In this document: in pieces, positions 29,004 through 39,499 of the stretch
Position numbering within the stretch: position 1 is the stretch's first letter
Layout of the letters: every line of letters begins with the position of its first letter
Assembly: GCF_009734425.1 (NCBI RefSeq)
Contig: NZ_CP046455.1
Coordinates: 1,736,001-1,800,000 of the forward strand
Reading direction: 5' to 3'
Source: Corynebacterium occultum
GTDB lineage: Bacteria > Actinomycetota > Actinomycetes > Mycobacteriales > Mycobacteriaceae
DNA: 64,000 nt
Translations under genes and position numbers: made by a program
Notes under the pieces: model-generated
The model's database searches: none
Told to the model about the DNA's origin: nothing
The model's input: only the letters and a program-made list of their open reading frames with translations

Positions 29004-29648
29004 CTAAAGGTTGAAGACCTCGTTGATGCAGTCCTCCTGCTCGGCAGAATTAGTCAGCATGAAGCAGTCCGCGGCCCCAGAGCCTTCCAGGAAGGAGAAA
29101 CTTATGATGATCAGGGCCAGCGGAAGAATGATCGCAATCAGGGAGAGCACTATGGAGGTGACACTCATAGCCATCCGTCGGGCCGGCCCCTGATGCTTGC
29201 GGGCCTGAACCACCGCAATGATGCCCAGGATCAGCCCGACCACCCCCAGGAGGGGCGCGAAAAAAGCGAAGATGAGGGTGAACATCACCACCATGGAGGC
29301 GATGGAGGTTCCCAGGGCCCAGGGTGCGACCTGGTTTTTCTGTCCGTTCTCCGGGTTGGACTGGGCATATTCACCCTGCGGGTAGCTGTTGGGGTAGCCG
29401 CCCTGATAGCCGGGCTGGCTGTAACCGTCCCAGCGACCACTCTCAGGTTGGGGCTGGTAACCCGGGGCACCCTGTCCTGGCTGTTGGAAGGGATTTTCCT
29501 GCGGACCTGAACCAGAGCTGGGCTGCTGACTGCCCGGGGCGCCGGGAGAGTAGCCGTAGGAGTCAAAGTTGGGGGTACCACCCTGCCCGGAGGATCCGTT
29601 TCCGGAGCCTTCTCCATTGTTTCCATAGGGGTTCTGGGGGTTGGTCAT
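29004..29648 (-). CDS. DUF4190-type small membrane protein with Pro/Gly/Gln/Tyr-rich N-terminus
   Basis: 214 residues. First about 110 are low-complexity (NPYGNNGEGSGNG, QPGQGAPGYQPQPE). Then WALGTSIASMVVMFTLIFAFFAPLLGVVGLILGIIAVVQARKHQG type helices (two), a third helix, and a short tail with two Cys (DCFMLTN, EDCINEVFNL). The helix pair with the intervening VQARK motif is DUF4190. Function unknown. Confidence 0.8.
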   Translation of the reverse strand: MTNPQNPYGNNGEGSGNGSSGQGGTPNFDSYGYSPGAPGSQQPSSGSGPQENPFQQPGQGAPGYQPQPESGRWDGYSQPGYQGGYPNSYPQGEYAQSNPENGQKNQVAPWALGTSIASMVVMFTLIFAFFAPLLGVVGLILGIIAVVQARKHQGPARRMAMSVTSIVLSLIAIILPLALIIISFSFLEGSGAADCFMLTNSAEQEDCINEVFNL

Positions 29649-29839
29649 GGTGCTCGCCTTTCATCCGGGGATGGGGATGTTCTTGTACAGACAGGTTTGT
29701 CCCCCGAGTCTAAGTGCCTCACGCCCTCAGGGGGGCAGTGCCGAAAGAAAATCTTTATCCTTTGTTATCTCCCCGACCAGAGAAAACCCGGCCCCTGGGA
29801 ATCCCGGGAGCCGGGTGTCAGATCAACGGTGGAAACAGA

Positions 29840-31561
29840 TCACCAACGACGCAGGTAAGCGATCCGGTCGCGTAGCTGCTCCGCAGAGCACAGCGCGGTG
29901 GGCGGGCCGCCACAGGCGTTACGGGCCTCGGTGTGGATCGCTCCGTGTGGGCGTCCGCTCCGGCCGGCGGTAATGGAGACCAGGGCGTTGAGCTCCTTGC
30001 GCAGCTGCGGAATCTCCTGGCTGGCCACCCGTTCCGCAGCAGCCTGGTTGCCCTTGTTCTGGGCTTCCTTCCGGGCCTTGGCCTCTGCTTCCTGGCGGCG
30101 GCGCTGCTCCTCATCACGGGCGTCGAGTTGCTCCTCCTGGCGTTTACGCAGCAGGGCACGCATCTGCTCAGCGTCGAGAAGCCCGGGCAGGCCGAGGTAA
30201 TCGGCTTCCTCCTCGGAGCCGGCGAAGGTGGCGGTGCCGTAGGTGGAGCCATCGTAGATCAGGGAGTCGAGTTCGGCTTCAGCACCGAGGGACTCGTAGC
30301 TCTTCTCCAGCTCCGGTTCATTCTCCACCTTGTTGGCCAGGTTCAGCAGCTCGTCATCGAGTCCGTCGGAGGGACGGTCCGGTTTGCCGAGCACATGGTC
30401 ACGGGAGGTCTCCAGCTTGGCGGCCAGGTCCAGCAGGACCGGCACCGAGGGCAGGAACACCGAGGCGGTCTCCCCAGGCATACGGGACCGCACGAAGCGG
30501 CCGATGGCCTGAGCGAAGAAGAGCGGTGTGGAGGCGGAGGTGGCGTAGACACCGACCGCCAACCGCGGGACATCCACTCCCTCAGACACCATGCGGACCG
30601 CCACCATCCATTCATCGGTGGAGGCGGAAAACTCGTCGATACGCTCCGAGGATCCCGGCTCATCGGAGAGGATGACGGACACCGGGGTCGAGGAGAGTTT
30701 CTCCAGGATTTTGGCGTAGGCCCGCGCGGTGGTTTTGTCGGTGGCGATCACCAGGCCTCCGGCATCGGGCATATTGCGGCGCAGCTGCAGTAGACGGGTG
30801 TGGGCGGCCTGCAGCACCGCCGGGATCCAGTCCCCCTTGGGGTCCAGGGCGGTTTTCCAGGCCCGGGCGGTCTGCTCCGCGTTGAGGGGCTCCCCCAGGC
30901 GGGCGGCGAACTCCTCACCGGCGCTGGTGCGCCAACGGGCCTCACCGGAGTAGGCGAGGAAGACCACGGGTCGGACCACGCCGTCGGCAAGCGCGTCGGC
31001 ATAGCCGTAGGTGTGGTCAGCCTGACTGATCAGGTGCCCCTGCCCGTCTTCTACGTAGCGGACGAAGGGGATCGCCGAGTCATCAGAACGGAAGGGGGTG
31101 CCAGTCAGTGAGAGGCGGTGCTCCACATCGTTATAGGCCTCCCGGATGCCGTCGCCCCAGCTCTTGGCGTCACCACCGTGGTGGACCTCATCGAGGATGA
31201 CCAGGGTGCGTTTGGCGGTGGAGATGGCGTGATGCTTGAAGGGGTGCATGGACACCTGGGCGTAGGTGACCACCACACCATGGAAGGCGGGGTTGATGGC
31301 GTCGGCATTGGTGAAATGCGGGTCCAGTGAAAGACCGACGCGGGCCGCCGCCTGAGACCACTGCACCTTCAGGTGCTCGGTGGGCACCACCACGATGATC
31401 CGGTCAACGGTGCGGTCCTCCACGAATTCGGTGGCCACACGCAGGGCGAAAGTGGTCTTACCTGCACCCGGCGTCGCCACCGCGAGGAAATCCTTGGGGC
31501 GTTGCGCCAGGTACTTCGTCAAGGCCTGGCGCTGCCATACACGAAGTTGTCCCTTGCTCAC
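29840..31561 (-). CDS. Superfamily 2 DEVH-box helicase
   Basis: 573 residues. Walker A ATPGAGKTTFALRVATEF near 29-46, motif II LDEVHHGGDAKSW near 122, motif III SLTGTPFRSDD, motif V/VI region VRMVSEGVDVPRLAVGV and FAQAIGRFVRSRMPGE near 355-375. The layout resembles XPB/UvsW-like DNA translocases conserved in Actinobacteria. A Lys/Glu/Arg/Ala coiled coil covers about 465-520. GTG start overlaps the DUF3039 stop (GTGA), so both are cotranslated. Substrate unknown; DNA repair is a guess. Confidence 0.87.
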   Translation of the reverse strand: MSKGQLRVWQRQALTKYLAQRPKDFLAVATPGAGKTTFALRVATEFVEDRTVDRIIVVVPTEHLKVQWSQAAARVGLSLDPHFTNADAINPAFHGVVVTYAQVSMHPFKHHAISTAKRTLVILDEVHHGGDAKSWGDGIREAYNDVEHRLSLTGTPFRSDDSAIPFVRYVEDGQGHLISQADHTYGYADALADGVVRPVVFLAYSGEARWRTSAGEEFAARLGEPLNAEQTARAWKTALDPKGDWIPAVLQAAHTRLLQLRRNMPDAGGLVIATDKTTARAYAKILEKLSSTPVSVILSDEPGSSERIDEFSASTDEWMVAVRMVSEGVDVPRLAVGVYATSASTPLFFAQAIGRFVRSRMPGETASVFLPSVPVLLDLAAKLETSRDHVLGKPDRPSDGLDDELLNLANKVENEPELEKSYESLGAEAELDSLIYDGSTYGTATFAGSEEEADYLGLPGLLDAEQMRALLRKRQEEQLDARDEEQRRRQEAEAKARKEAQNKGNQAAAERVASQEIPQLRKELNALVSITAGRSGRPHGAIHTEARNACGGPPTALCSAEQLRDRIAYLRRW

Positions 31562-31809
31562 TTCTTACGCAGGCCCTTGTAGATCCGTTCGCAGTCGGGG
31601 CACACCGGGGAACCAGGCTTGGCCTGTTTGGTCACCGGGAAGGTCTCACCACAGAGGGCGACAACCATGTTTCCCTGGACCGCGGACTCCACGATCTTGT
31701 TCTTCTTCACATAGTGGAAGAACTTCGGGGTGTCGTCGTCGGTACTGTTCTGATCCCGTACCTCGGGGCGTTCGATGGTCTTCGTTGTCGTTCTCACGGA
31801 CTCCATCAT
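31558..31809 (-). CDS. DUF3039 family protein
   Basis: 83 residues, unknown function, actinobacterial. Seen: FFHYVKKNKIVESAVQGNMVVALCGETF and CPDCERIYKGLRKK; three Cys (ALCGE and CPDC) may hold a metal. Always small and here coupled with the helicase by a 4-bp overlap, which suggests that it acts with it. ATG 31809 is close to the divergent DUF3099 promoter. Confidence 0.87.
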   Translation of the reverse strand: MMESVRTTTKTIERPEVRDQNSTDDDTPKFFHYVKKNKIVESAVQGNMVVALCGETFPVTKQAKPGSPVCPDCERIYKGLRKK

Positions 31810-31842
31810 GCCCCAATACTCGGTTCAAAGGCACAACGGGTC

Positions 31843-31848
31843 TATCGT
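31843..31848 (+). promoter_or_regulatory. -10-like hexamer TATCGT, leaderless start of the DUF3099 gene
   Basis: 7 nt before ATG 31856. Confidence 0.5.
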
Positions 31849-31855
31849 GTGAGCC

Positions 31856-32338
31856 ATGAATGAGGGCATTTACGAGGCCGACCCCGCGGATTCCACTTCT
31901 GCCGAGCCTGCCCACCGACGACGCTTCCGGCTCCGCCGCAGAACAGCCGCCCTGATCACCACCGCTACCCGTTCCCCTGCCGAGAACCGGAGGCATCGTG
32001 AACGGGTCTACGCGATGATCCAGCTCGCACGCGTGCCACTGTTCATGCTCTGTGCTCTTAGTGTCTTCTGGTGGCACAACTGGTGGCTGACCGCCTTCTT
32101 CTTCCTCATCTCGATACCGCTGCCCGCGGTGGCGGTGATCCTCGCCAATGAAAAGGGGGAGAAGCTGGACCGGCGGAGCCGCCAGGTGTACAAACCGGCG
32201 GTGCTGCGGGAACTCGCCCACCAGGAGGAATTGGCGGCCCGTGCCCAACAGCAGCTGGAGGCCTCCCCGGAAGCTGAAACAATCGAAGCCGATGAGGATG
32301 AGGATCCCCCGGCCGACACCTCCACCTCCCAGCCTTAG
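31856..32338 (+). CDS. DUF3099 family membrane protein
   Basis: 160 residues: Arg-rich N-terminus with ALITTATRSPAENRRHRERVYAMI, two membrane helices (about 61-75 and 78-98) and an acidic tail rich in Glu/Asp/Pro. The ITTA..SP..NR motif and helix pair fit DUF3099; function unknown. Followed after 32 bp by the methyltransferase gene. Confidence 0.82.
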   Translation: MNEGIYEADPADSTSAEPAHRRRFRLRRRTAALITTATRSPAENRRHRERVYAMIQLARVPLFMLCALSVFWWHNWWLTAFFFLISIPLPAVAVILANEKGEKLDRRSRQVYKPAVLRELAHQEELAARAQQQLEASPEAETIEADEDEDPPADTSTSQP

Positions 32339-32370
32339 CCACCCTCAAACCCAGAAGGAATTCCCCCACC

Positions 32371-33894
32371 ATGCGCAGTGAACTGACCACCCTGGCTGCC
32401 CGCCTGACTCCCGTGCTGCGGGAAGCAGGTTTCACCGCCGACGCCATCGCCGCGCACCTCGGCCCGGAGATGACCGAGGCGATGCACCGTGGCGAGCCCG
32501 CGGCCGTCCGTTTCGCCACCCGCCGGCAGGGCCGACTTGATCAGTTGATCCGCACCTTCATCCTCCGCGATCCGCTCTCCCCCGCCCAGCTGGAGGAACT
32601 GATCGGTGCGGAACTCACCCAGGCGCTCATCGACGCCGCGGTCTTCACCGCCGATCAGGATCTGCTTCGTCTGGACATGGATATCCGACCCCATGTCATC
32701 CTCGGTCGGGACCGGATGGTCTTCTCCGATGCCGATGCCGCCATGACCGAACACATCCCCGGGCCGGAGCACGTCCTGGGGGTCGGGGCCGCCAGCCTCT
32801 CCCTGCTGCAGGCCACCCCGGACTCCCCGGTGGGCACCGTCCTGGACCTGGGCACCGGCTCCGGGGTGCAGGCCCTGGGGCAGCTGCACTGCGCCGATCA
32901 CATCACCGCCACCGACCTACACCCCCGGGCGCTGGACTTCGCGGAGGCGACGCTCGGCGCGGCCGTCGATAAGCAGGCTGAGATAGAGCTGCTGGAGGGC
33001 CCCTGGTACGAGCCGGTCCAGGGCCGAACCTTCGACCGGATCATCGCCAATCCGCCTTTCGTGGTCGGCCTGCCGGAGGTCGGACACGTCTACCGTGACT
33101 CCGGGCTGGATCTTGACGGGGCCAGTGCCCTGGTGATCGGGCAGGCCCTGGAACACCTCAACACCGGGGGCACCGCCCACTTCCTGGCTGCCTGGATCCA
33201 TACCTCGGAGCAGTCCTGGGCCCACCGCGTGGCCTCCTGGTTCCCGGAAACCGGGGTTTCCGCCTGGGTGATCCAGCGCGATGTGGCCGACCCCGCCCAC
33301 TATGTGGGCACCTGGCTGCGTGATGAATCCCTCGACCCACGATCCGCGGAATCCGATGCCCGCACCGCAGCCTGGCTGCAGCACTTCGCGGATGCCGGGG
33401 TCACCGGGGTCGGCTTCGGCTTCGTGGCCATGAAGAACATCGGTGATCAACCCACCGAGATCCTCGCCGAGGAAATGACCCAGTCCTTCACTGACCCCCT
33501 TTCCCCGGAGATCGAGGAGTATTTCACGCGGGTGGAATGGCTCCGGGACTTAAACCCCGAGGAGTTCGGGGATTCCCGTTTCCAGCTGCGCCCCGGGGTC
33601 GCCCGCGAGGACATCTCCCTCCCCGACACCGATGCCGGGGTGGGTTTCACTCCCGCAGTGATGCGTCTGACCCGCACCGAAGGACCCCGCTGGAGCCACG
33701 AGGTGGACTCCCACCTTGCCGCCATCGTCGCCGGCCTCCACCCCCAGGGTCTGAGCCTGGCAGAGACCGTGGAGCTCTATGCCATGGCGCAGGGACTCGA
33801 CAGCGAAGAACTCCTGCCCGCCGCCGTCAATGCCGTGGGCGATCTGGTCCGCCATGGCCTGGTGGTACCGGCAGACCTGATCATCACTGAATAA
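32371..33894 (+). CDS. Class I SAM-dependent methyltransferase with N-terminal extension (HemK-like)
   Basis: 507 residues. An N-terminal helical winged-helix-like part (to about 130), Rossmann fold with [16 protein letters not shown] near 152-167 and the substrate motif [10 protein letters not shown] near 228-237 (NPPF as in N6-adenine or N5-glutamine methyltransferases), and a C-terminal region of about 200 residues peculiar to actinobacteria. The NPPF motif suggests methylation of an amide or exocyclic amine; target unknown. dtd follows after 26 bp, probably the same mRNA. Confidence 0.85.
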   Translation: MRSELTTLAARLTPVLREAGFTADAIAAHLGPEMTEAMHRGEPAAVRFATRRQGRLDQLIRTFILRDPLSPAQLEELIGAELTQALIDAAVFTADQDLLRLDMDIRPHVILGRDRMVFSDADAAMTEHIPGPEHVLGVGAASLSLLQATPDSPVGTVLDLGTGSGVQALGQLHCADHITATDLHPRALDFAEATLGAAVDKQAEIELLEGPWYEPVQGRTFDRIIANPPFVVGLPEVGHVYRDSGLDLDGASALVIGQALEHLNTGGTAHFLAAWIHTSEQSWAHRVASWFPETGVSAWVIQRDVADPAHYVGTWLRDESLDPRSAESDARTAAWLQHFADAGVTGVGFGFVAMKNIGDQPTEILAEEMTQSFTDPLSPEIEEYFTRVEWLRDLNPEEFGDSRFQLRPGVAREDISLPDTDAGVGFTPAVMRLTRTEGPRWSHEVDSHLAAIVAGLHPQGLSLAETVELYAMAQGLDSEELLPAAVNAVGDLVRHGLVVPADLIITE

Positions 33895-33920
33895 ACCGAA
33901 TATCTCCAGGAGTAGCGCCG

Positions 33921-34355
33921 ATGAAGGCAGTGTTAACCCGCGTCAGTTCCGCCGCAGCCACCGTCGAAGGTGAAACTGTGGGTGCCATCGATTGCCCCGA
34001 TACCGGCGGGTTACTCGCCCTGGTCGGGGTCGGTCGGGAGGATGCCCCTGACGCCTGGGAAACCATGGTCCGTAAAATCGCCGAATTACGCATCCTCGAG
34101 GGCGAGCGCTCCATCCAGGATCTCGGCGCCCCTGTGCTGTTGGTAAGCCAATTCACCCTCCATGGCCAGACCGCGAAGGGGCGCCGCCCCTCCTGGTCGG
34201 CGGCTGCCCCCGGGGAGCTGGCGGAACCGGTGATCGCGAAGATCGCGGCAGGGCTCCGGGATCGGGGTATCCCGGTGGCGGAGGGGAAATTCGGGGCGAT
34301 GATGAAGGTCAGTTCCGTCAACGAAGGGCCCTTCACAGTGCTGGTGGAATGCTGA
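33921..34355 (+). CDS. dtd: D-aminoacyl-tRNA deacylase
   Basis: 144 residues; removes D-amino acids (and glycine from tRNA-Ala) from mischarged tRNA. Seen: family start [18 protein letters not shown], the SQF-containing block [20 protein letters not shown] near 74-93, and the Gly-cisPro block in [11 protein letters not shown] at the C-terminus (usual NDGPVT). AGGAG lies 9 nt before the ATG. Confidence 0.95.
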   Translation: MKAVLTRVSSAAATVEGETVGAIDCPDTGGLLALVGVGREDAPDAWETMVRKIAELRILEGERSIQDLGAPVLLVSQFTLHGQTAKGRRPSWSAAAPGELAEPVIAKIAAGLRDRGIPVAEGKFGAMMKVSSVNEGPFTVLVEC

Positions 34356-34570
34356 ATCCCTGGGAGTGAGGGCTGCTGACCAGCGTGGGGTCCCTTGCCC
34401 AGGCCTGCCCGAACAGCAGCGGCATTAAACTTTCCTGCCAGTGATACGCAGCCCAGTGATACGCAGTGGCGAAAGATCCATGAATCCACCTGGAATTTTC
34501 CCGAAGAATCACCGTTTTACCAGTTCAGGGCCGATAACCCTCCTCCATTAAAATCCATTTCAGGAGCGCG

Positions 34571-34597
34571 GGAACTTTATTCGGGCAGTGGCCGTTA
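34571..34597 (+). promoter_or_regulatory. Possible SigH-type promoter of sigB
   Basis: GGAAC - 18 nt - GTTA, close to the corynebacterial SigH pattern GGAAT/GTT. It starts transcription about 30 nt before ATG 34633. In C. glutamicum sigB is known to be under SigH control; the site here is read by eye. Confidence 0.55.
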
Positions 34598-34632
34598 TCT
34601 CTTATAGAACCGGCGATACCGAGGAGGCCCCT

Positions 34633-35634
34633 ATGACACAAGCGTCTGCAGTGGACATCGATGTAGAGGACAAGGTTGAGGTGAAGGATCGTGGCAGTCG
34701 CCGCGGCCAGACCAATGACAACCCTTCGGCGGATTTGGTCCGCGTGTATCTGAACGGAATAGGCAAGACCGCTCTGCTCACAGCTGAGGACGAGGTCGAG
34801 CTCGCCCAGCAGATTGAGGTGGGGCTCTACGCCAGCCACCTGCTCAATGATCCCGAGCAAAAGCTGACCCGCGCCATGAAGCGCGACCTGAAGGTCCTGG
34901 CCAAGGAAGGCAAGAAGGCCCGCGCCCACATTCTTGAGGCGAACCTGCGTCTGGTGGTTTCCCTGGCCAAGCGCTACACCGGCCGCGGCATGCCCCTCCT
35001 GGATCTGATCCAGGAAGGAAACCTCGGGCTGATCCGTGCGATGGAGAAGTTCGACTACGCCAAGGGCTTCAAGTTCTCCACCTACGCTACCTGGTGGATC
35101 CGTCAGGCGATCACCCGCGGCATGGCTGACCAGTCCCGCACCATTCGCCTGCCTGTCCACCTGGTGGAGCAGGTCAATAAGCTCTCCCGCATCAAGCGTG
35201 AGCTCTACCAGCATCTCGGCCGTGAGGCCACCAATGAGGAACTGGCTGAGGAATCCGGCATTGATGAGTCCAAGATTGAGATGCTGCTGCGCCAGTCGCG
35301 TGACCCGGTGAGCCTGGATATGCCGGTCGGTGCCGACGAAGAGGCACCTCTGGGCGATTTCATCGAGGATGCGGAGGCCACCGATGCAGAAACCGCTGTG
35401 GTTGCCTCCCTGCGGCACTCCGATATCCGCTATGTTCTCTCCACCCTGGAGGAGCGTGAGCAGGATGTCATCCGACTGCGTTATGGCCTCGACGACGGGG
35501 TGCCGCGCACCCTGGACCAGATCGGTCGCCGTTTCGGGCTCTCCCGCGAACGTGTCCGCCAGATTGAGCGCGAGGTCATGAGCAAGCTTCGTGATGGCGA
35601 GCGCGCTGACCGCCTCCGCGATTACGCCATTTAA
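34633..35634 (+). CDS. sigB: Group 2 sigma factor SigB
   Basis: 333 residues from ATG 34633 (GAGGAGG 6 nt before). Non-essential primary-like sigma factor for transition-phase and stress genes. Seen: [16 protein letters not shown] (1.2), [44 protein letters not shown] (2), [23 protein letters not shown] (3) and [35 protein letters not shown] region 4. It lacks the long Lys/acidic N-terminus of SigA. Position next to dtxR is the usual corynebacterial order. Confidence 0.96.
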   Translation: MTQASAVDIDVEDKVEVKDRGSRRGQTNDNPSADLVRVYLNGIGKTALLTAEDEVELAQQIEVGLYASHLLNDPEQKLTRAMKRDLKVLAKEGKKARAHILEANLRLVVSLAKRYTGRGMPLLDLIQEGNLGLIRAMEKFDYAKGFKFSTYATWWIRQAITRGMADQSRTIRLPVHLVEQVNKLSRIKRELYQHLGREATNEELAEESGIDESKIEMLLRQSRDPVSLDMPVGADEEAPLGDFIEDAEATDAETAVVASLRHSDIRYVLSTLEEREQDVIRLRYGLDDGVPRTLDQIGRRFGLSRERVRQIEREVMSKLRDGERADRLRDYAI

Positions 35635-35669
35635 ACCAGGTGAGGCGGAAGCCCTTCCCCTCGAGGTTG

Positions 35670-35710
35670 CTGCACGGCCCCGGCACTATGCCGGGGTCGT
35701 GCAGTATTTC
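35670..35710 (+). terminator. Probable sigB terminator
   Basis: 15-bp stem CTGCACGGCCCCGGC / GCCGGGGTCGTGCAG, loop ACTAT, followed by TATTTC, a weak T-run. Confidence 0.7.
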
Positions 35711-36114
35711 CCCTACCGCAGGCCCGGATCCCTCCCCCTGCATCAGACCTTTCCGAGGGGATGACACGCCAGAACATGGCACCCCATCAAAATAACCCGG
35801 AGATGTCCGTTATGATTCATATTTCGGCCATAACCATTTTTTAAGCCGAGAACGACTGATTACCCGCGATTGTCCCCATTAAAGGAATAATCAATACTCG
35901 CTATCTGTTGATAGAATCAGGTAATCTAACCCTATAAGAAAGTGGGTCGGCGGAGGCACCCAGCAGGATGCGGACACCATTGAAGAACCATCCCGAAAGC
36001 AGCAGCATCGGCAAACTTCCGTCACTGGCCGATAAGCCCCGCCACTTTCATTCTGATCTACACTTGACATGCCATAAGGCCGTCCCCGGAATTCTGAAGA
36101 AAGGTTCTCGCGAC
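35711..36114 (+). promoter_or_regulatory. dtxR upstream region
   Basis: 404 bp with no gene. AT-rich from 35800 to 35945; TTGATA near 35898 and TATAAG near 35934 are possible promoter parts but their spacing (19) is poor. AGAAAGG lies about 9 nt before GTG 36115. The open frame to 35968 is not DtxR-like. Confidence 0.4.
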
Positions 36115-36795
36115 GTGAAGGACTTGGTTGATACCACCGAGATGTACCTGCGCACGATATACGAGCTCGAAGAGGAGGGCATCGTGCCGTTGCGCGCGCG
36201 GATCGCGGAGCGCCTGGAGCAGTCCGGACCGACCGTCAGTCAGACGGTCGGCCGCATGGAGCGGGACGGCCTGGTAGTGGTCCGTCCCGACCGCAGTCTC
36301 GAAATGACTGAGGAGGGCCGCCAGCTGGCCACCGCCGTGATGCGCAAGCACCGCCTCGCTGAGCGACTCCTCACCGATATCCTTGGCCTGGACATCAGCC
36401 AGGTCCATGAGGAAGCCTGCCGCTGGGAGCATGTGATGAGCGATGAGGTGGAGAAGCGCATGGTCGCCGTCCTCGAGGACGCCTCCCGCTCCCCCTTCGG
36501 CAACCCCATCCCAGGTCTGGCTGGTCTGGGCCTGGACAACAAGGAAACCCCGGACGCCGGCATTCGCGCAATTGACCTGCCCAACGGGGAAAAGGTCACC
36601 GCCAGGATCGTCCAGCTCAATGAAATTCTCCAGGTCGACGTGGCCCAGTTCGAGGCCCTGCGTCAGGCCGGCATCAGCATCGGCACCACTATCGATATTG
36701 TCAATGACCACGGCCGGGTCCGAATCAGCAAGAACGGCTATGAGGTCGAGCTGATCGACGACCTCTGCCATGCAGTCCGAATCGAATTACTCTGA
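36115..36795 (+). CDS. dtxR: Iron-dependent repressor DtxR
   Basis: 226 residues, exactly the length of C. diphtheriae DtxR, and nearly identical in the N-terminal 120: [24 protein letters not shown]-reading helix [20 protein letters not shown], metal ligands Met10, His79, Cys102/Glu105/His106 in [16 protein letters not shown]-terminal SH3-like domain from about 145 ([16 protein letters not shown]). With Fe(II) it represses siderophore, haem uptake and other genes. GTG start. galE follows after 48 bp, the known dtxR-galE pair. Confidence 0.97.
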   Translation: MKDLVDTTEMYLRTIYELEEEGIVPLRARIAERLEQSGPTVSQTVGRMERDGLVVVRPDRSLEMTEEGRQLATAVMRKHRLAERLLTDILGLDISQVHEEACRWEHVMSDEVEKRMVAVLEDASRSPFGNPIPGLAGLGLDNKETPDAGIRAIDLPNGEKVTARIVQLNEILQVDVAQFEALRQAGISIGTTIDIVNDHGRVRISKNGYEVELIDDLCHAVRIELL

Positions 36796-36843
36796 GCCTT
36801 GACTCGGCTAACTGAGCACATTCATTAAGGAAAGTTGGAAAGC

Positions 36844-37833
36844 GTGAAACTCCTGGTCACCGGTGGAGCTGGTTATGTCGGCAGCGTCTGCGCCGCCGTA
36901 CTCGTCGAACACGGTCATGAGGTCATCATCATTGACGACCTCAGCACCGGAAACCGGGAGGCGATCCCGGCCGAGGCAGAACTCGTCGAAGGTAGTGTCC
37001 GGGAAAAGGCGGCCGAGGTCCTCGGCCGCGGTGGAATTGAGGGCGTGATCCACTTTGCCGCCCGTTCCCTGGTCGGTGAATCAGTGCTCAAGCCGGAAAT
37101 CTACTGGCAGGACAATGTGCTCGGTTCGCTGGCTCTGCTTGATGCCATGCGTGAGAATGGGGTGCCCAACCTGGTGTTCTCCTCCACCGCCGCCACCTAT
37201 GGCGAGCCGGAGCAGGTGCCGATCACCGAGGACATGCCCACCGCACCCACCAACCCCTACGGTGCCACCAAGCTGGCCATCGACCACGCCATCACCTCCT
37301 ACGCCCATGCCCATGGGATCGGCGCCACCAGTCTGCGCTACTTCAATGTGGCCGGCGCCTATGGCTCCATCGGTGAGAACCGCGAGGTCGAGACCCACCT
37401 GATTCCGCTGGTGCTCCAGGTTGCCCTGGGCCACCGCGAGAAGATCTTCATTTTCGGGGATGACTGGCCCACAGCCGACGGCACCCCGGTCCGGGACTAT
37501 ATCCACATCCGGGACCTGGCTGACGCCCATGTCCTGGCCCTGGAGACCAACCAGCCGGGCACCCACCGGATCTACAACCTGGGTTCCGGTGACGGCTACA
37601 GCGTTCGCGAGGTGATCGAGATGTGCCGCAAGGTCACCGGGCACCCCATCCCGGCGGAGATCACCGAACGTCGTGCCGGCGACCCGGCCACTCTGATCGC
37701 CTCCTCCGAGAAGATCAAGCACGAGCTGGGCTGGAACCCCACGCGCACTGACCTGGCCACTGTGGTTCAGGATGCCTGGAATTTCAGCCGAGAGCTGGGG
37801 GATCGCGCCCACTCCGCGGCCCGGGTCCGGTAG
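36844..37833 (+). CDS. galE: UDP-glucose 4-epimerase
   Basis: 329 residues; interconverts UDP-glucose and UDP-galactose, feeding galactan of the cell wall. Seen: NAD motif [13 protein letters not shown] (6-18), [10 protein letters not shown] (Ser of the triad near 118-121), [12 protein letters not shown] with the YxxxK pair near 141-145, and [15 protein letters not shown] start with AAGGAAAG about 9 nt upstream. Pairs with dtxR as in C. diphtheriae and C. glutamicum. Confidence 0.96.
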   Translation: MKLLVTGGAGYVGSVCAAVLVEHGHEVIIIDDLSTGNREAIPAEAELVEGSVREKAAEVLGRGGIEGVIHFAARSLVGESVLKPEIYWQDNVLGSLALLDAMRENGVPNLVFSSTAATYGEPEQVPITEDMPTAPTNPYGATKLAIDHAITSYAHAHGIGATSLRYFNVAGAYGSIGENREVETHLIPLVLQVALGHREKIFIFGDDWPTADGTPVRDYIHIRDLADAHVLALETNQPGTHRIYNLGSGDGYSVREVIEMCRKVTGHPIPAEITERRAGDPATLIASSEKIKHELGWNPTRTDLATVVQDAWNFSRELGDRAHSAARVR

Positions 37834-37947
37834 CTGAACCAAAATCCGCCCTGAAATGATGTGGGATCAGCACGCCCCGGAGATATTCTTCCGGGGCGTT
37901 TTTCTCCCCTGATTCCCGGGGTTCGACACTCCCCCTCCCTGACCTGT

Positions 37948-39108
37948 TCAGCTGGCGGCGAGTCCCTCCCCACCATCCGTCTCTGGTTCATCGGTCCCGG
38001 TGAATTTCATCCGGAGCGTCTCGGGAACCCGATACTTATCGGCCACCAGCTCACTGCCACGGCGGGTGGCCTCCAGGATGGCGTCATGGGCCCCCACCTG
38101 CGCCCCATCAAGCAGGAATGCACTGAGAGTATGCCCGGGGACCTCCTTCTGTGCAGCCAGCAGGGCCGGCACCGCCTGCATGGACAGTTGAGCGCCTATC
38201 GCCACCACAGCATAGAAGGAAAGGGCATTCGCCCGAATGGTGCCGCCGAAGGTGCGCGCCACCGCCAGGGCGAGTGCCAGAGAGGATCGCCGGTACTTGA
38301 GCCCCACCCCCAGCACCGCATCACGCAGCAGACTCTCAGAGAGGTAGATGGCGACGGTGAGCAGTTGCTCCTCGGTCGCCATGAGGGTTTCAACATCTGC
38401 GCCGGTCTCCTCATTTTCCTCGAGGATCAGCGCGAAGTCAGCGATGATGGCTCCCAGGGCTTCGCTTTCCCCGCTCTCCACCTCCTGCTGGATGCGTTCG
38501 CAGAGATCGGCGGCATGGCGGGCCGCAAAGGATTCCAGGGCGGCTGCTTCCGCGGCGTCGAAAAGCGGGTTGAAACGGTTGAAGTAGTCGAAGGCATCAT
38601 CACGGTTGAGCTCGGGCAGCTGGCCGTTACGCAACAGGGGTTCCATGGCGATGGCGGTGGACACCGGGGAGATGCGGCCATTTCGCCAGTCATCATTATT
38701 CCTCAGAATCTGGCTGAGCTCCTCCTCCCCAGGGCCGAATACCAGTTGATAAGGCTCTCCGGTGAGCACCTCTCGGGTGGTCCAGCAGGCGTTGATGTCG
38801 AAGAGTCCGCGGTTGCTGCGCTCGAAGATGTCCCGGGCCATGTCCTCGACCACTTCGACCTCCGCGGTGGAGATGAGGAAACCGAAGACCAGATCGGGTT
38901 CCTCACGGGAGAGCACCTGTCCCACCTCTTCCAGTGCCTGGGTGTCACCGAGGTCCAGTCGCATCACCGGGCCAAGCAGGTAACGGCGGGAATTCGGGAC
39001 CTGGTTGAAGGTGGTCAGAACCAGGGATTCACGAGGGAAGAAACCGAGGATGCCGGGGAGGTTGGCCAGGAGTTCTGCAGGTGTGCACTGCGTCAGTGTG
39101 GATGTCAT
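37948..39108 (-). CDS. DUF4192 family protein
   Basis: 386 residues, unknown function, actinobacterial. Opening TPAELLANLPGILGFFPRESLVLTTF is the family signature; DVETLMATEEQLLTVAIYLSESLLRDAVLG and LALALAVARTFGGTIRANALSFYAVVAIGAQLSMQA near the end match the usual blocks. Start ATG 39108 (TCAGGA upstream) preferred over ATG 39132. It faces a divergent region with PAC2. Confidence 0.85.
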   Translation of the reverse strand: MTSTLTQCTPAELLANLPGILGFFPRESLVLTTFNQVPNSRRYLLGPVMRLDLGDTQALEEVGQVLSREEPDLVFGFLISTAEVEVVEDMARDIFERSNRGLFDINACWTTREVLTGEPYQLVFGPGEEELSQILRNNDDWRNGRISPVSTAIAMEPLLRNGQLPELNRDDAFDYFNRFNPLFDAAEAAALESFAARHAADLCERIQQEVESGESEALGAIIADFALILEENEETGADVETLMATEEQLLTVAIYLSESLLRDAVLGVGLKYRRSSLALALAVARTFGGTIRANALSFYAVVAIGAQLSMQAVPALLAAQKEVPGHTLSAFLLDGAQVGAHDAILEATRRGSELVADKYRVPETLRMKFTGTDEPETDGGEGLAAS

Positions 39109-39499
39109 GGTCCTGATAATCATCGGCTTCACCCAGGCTGTCCTCCCACCCGGATAAAAAGCGCTTGAACCTGTGGATTAACCGAGTTATCCACAGGCCG
39201 CACCCTGACCGACATGCGCGACACTCCCGCACTTGTGATACTGCTTCGGTTAGAATGTCTAGAACGCTGAAGAGGTCTCCCACCCCGGGAAAGGCGGGCG
39301 GAGGGATATCCCCGGTGAATCCGGAAATATTCTTCCCGCACATTTGTTGTAGTTGATACAAAGAAACTCAACTTGGAGCCACCGGGCCAGCGGCCGCGTA
39401 CTCATTGCAGTCGACTCGGCCCGGATCGGTAATTTTCACGGCGAAGCCCAGGAGAGCTCTGGGCCGCAAGACTCACCGTAAGTTATAAGGAGGATGACC
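39109..39499. other. Divergent intergenic region between DUF4192 and PAC2 genes
   Basis: 391 bp without a gene. An AT-rich stretch and GTTAGAATGTC near 39250 could be a plus-strand promoter (TAGAAT 39251-39256), giving a leader of over 200 nt. TATAAGGAGG directly precedes the PAC2 start. Nothing else supported. Confidence 0.4.

Noticed and set aside
37861..39168. 435-codon open frame on plus, antisense to DUF4192
   Set aside because: Shadow frame with no recognisable domain; the DUF4192 blocks are on minus.
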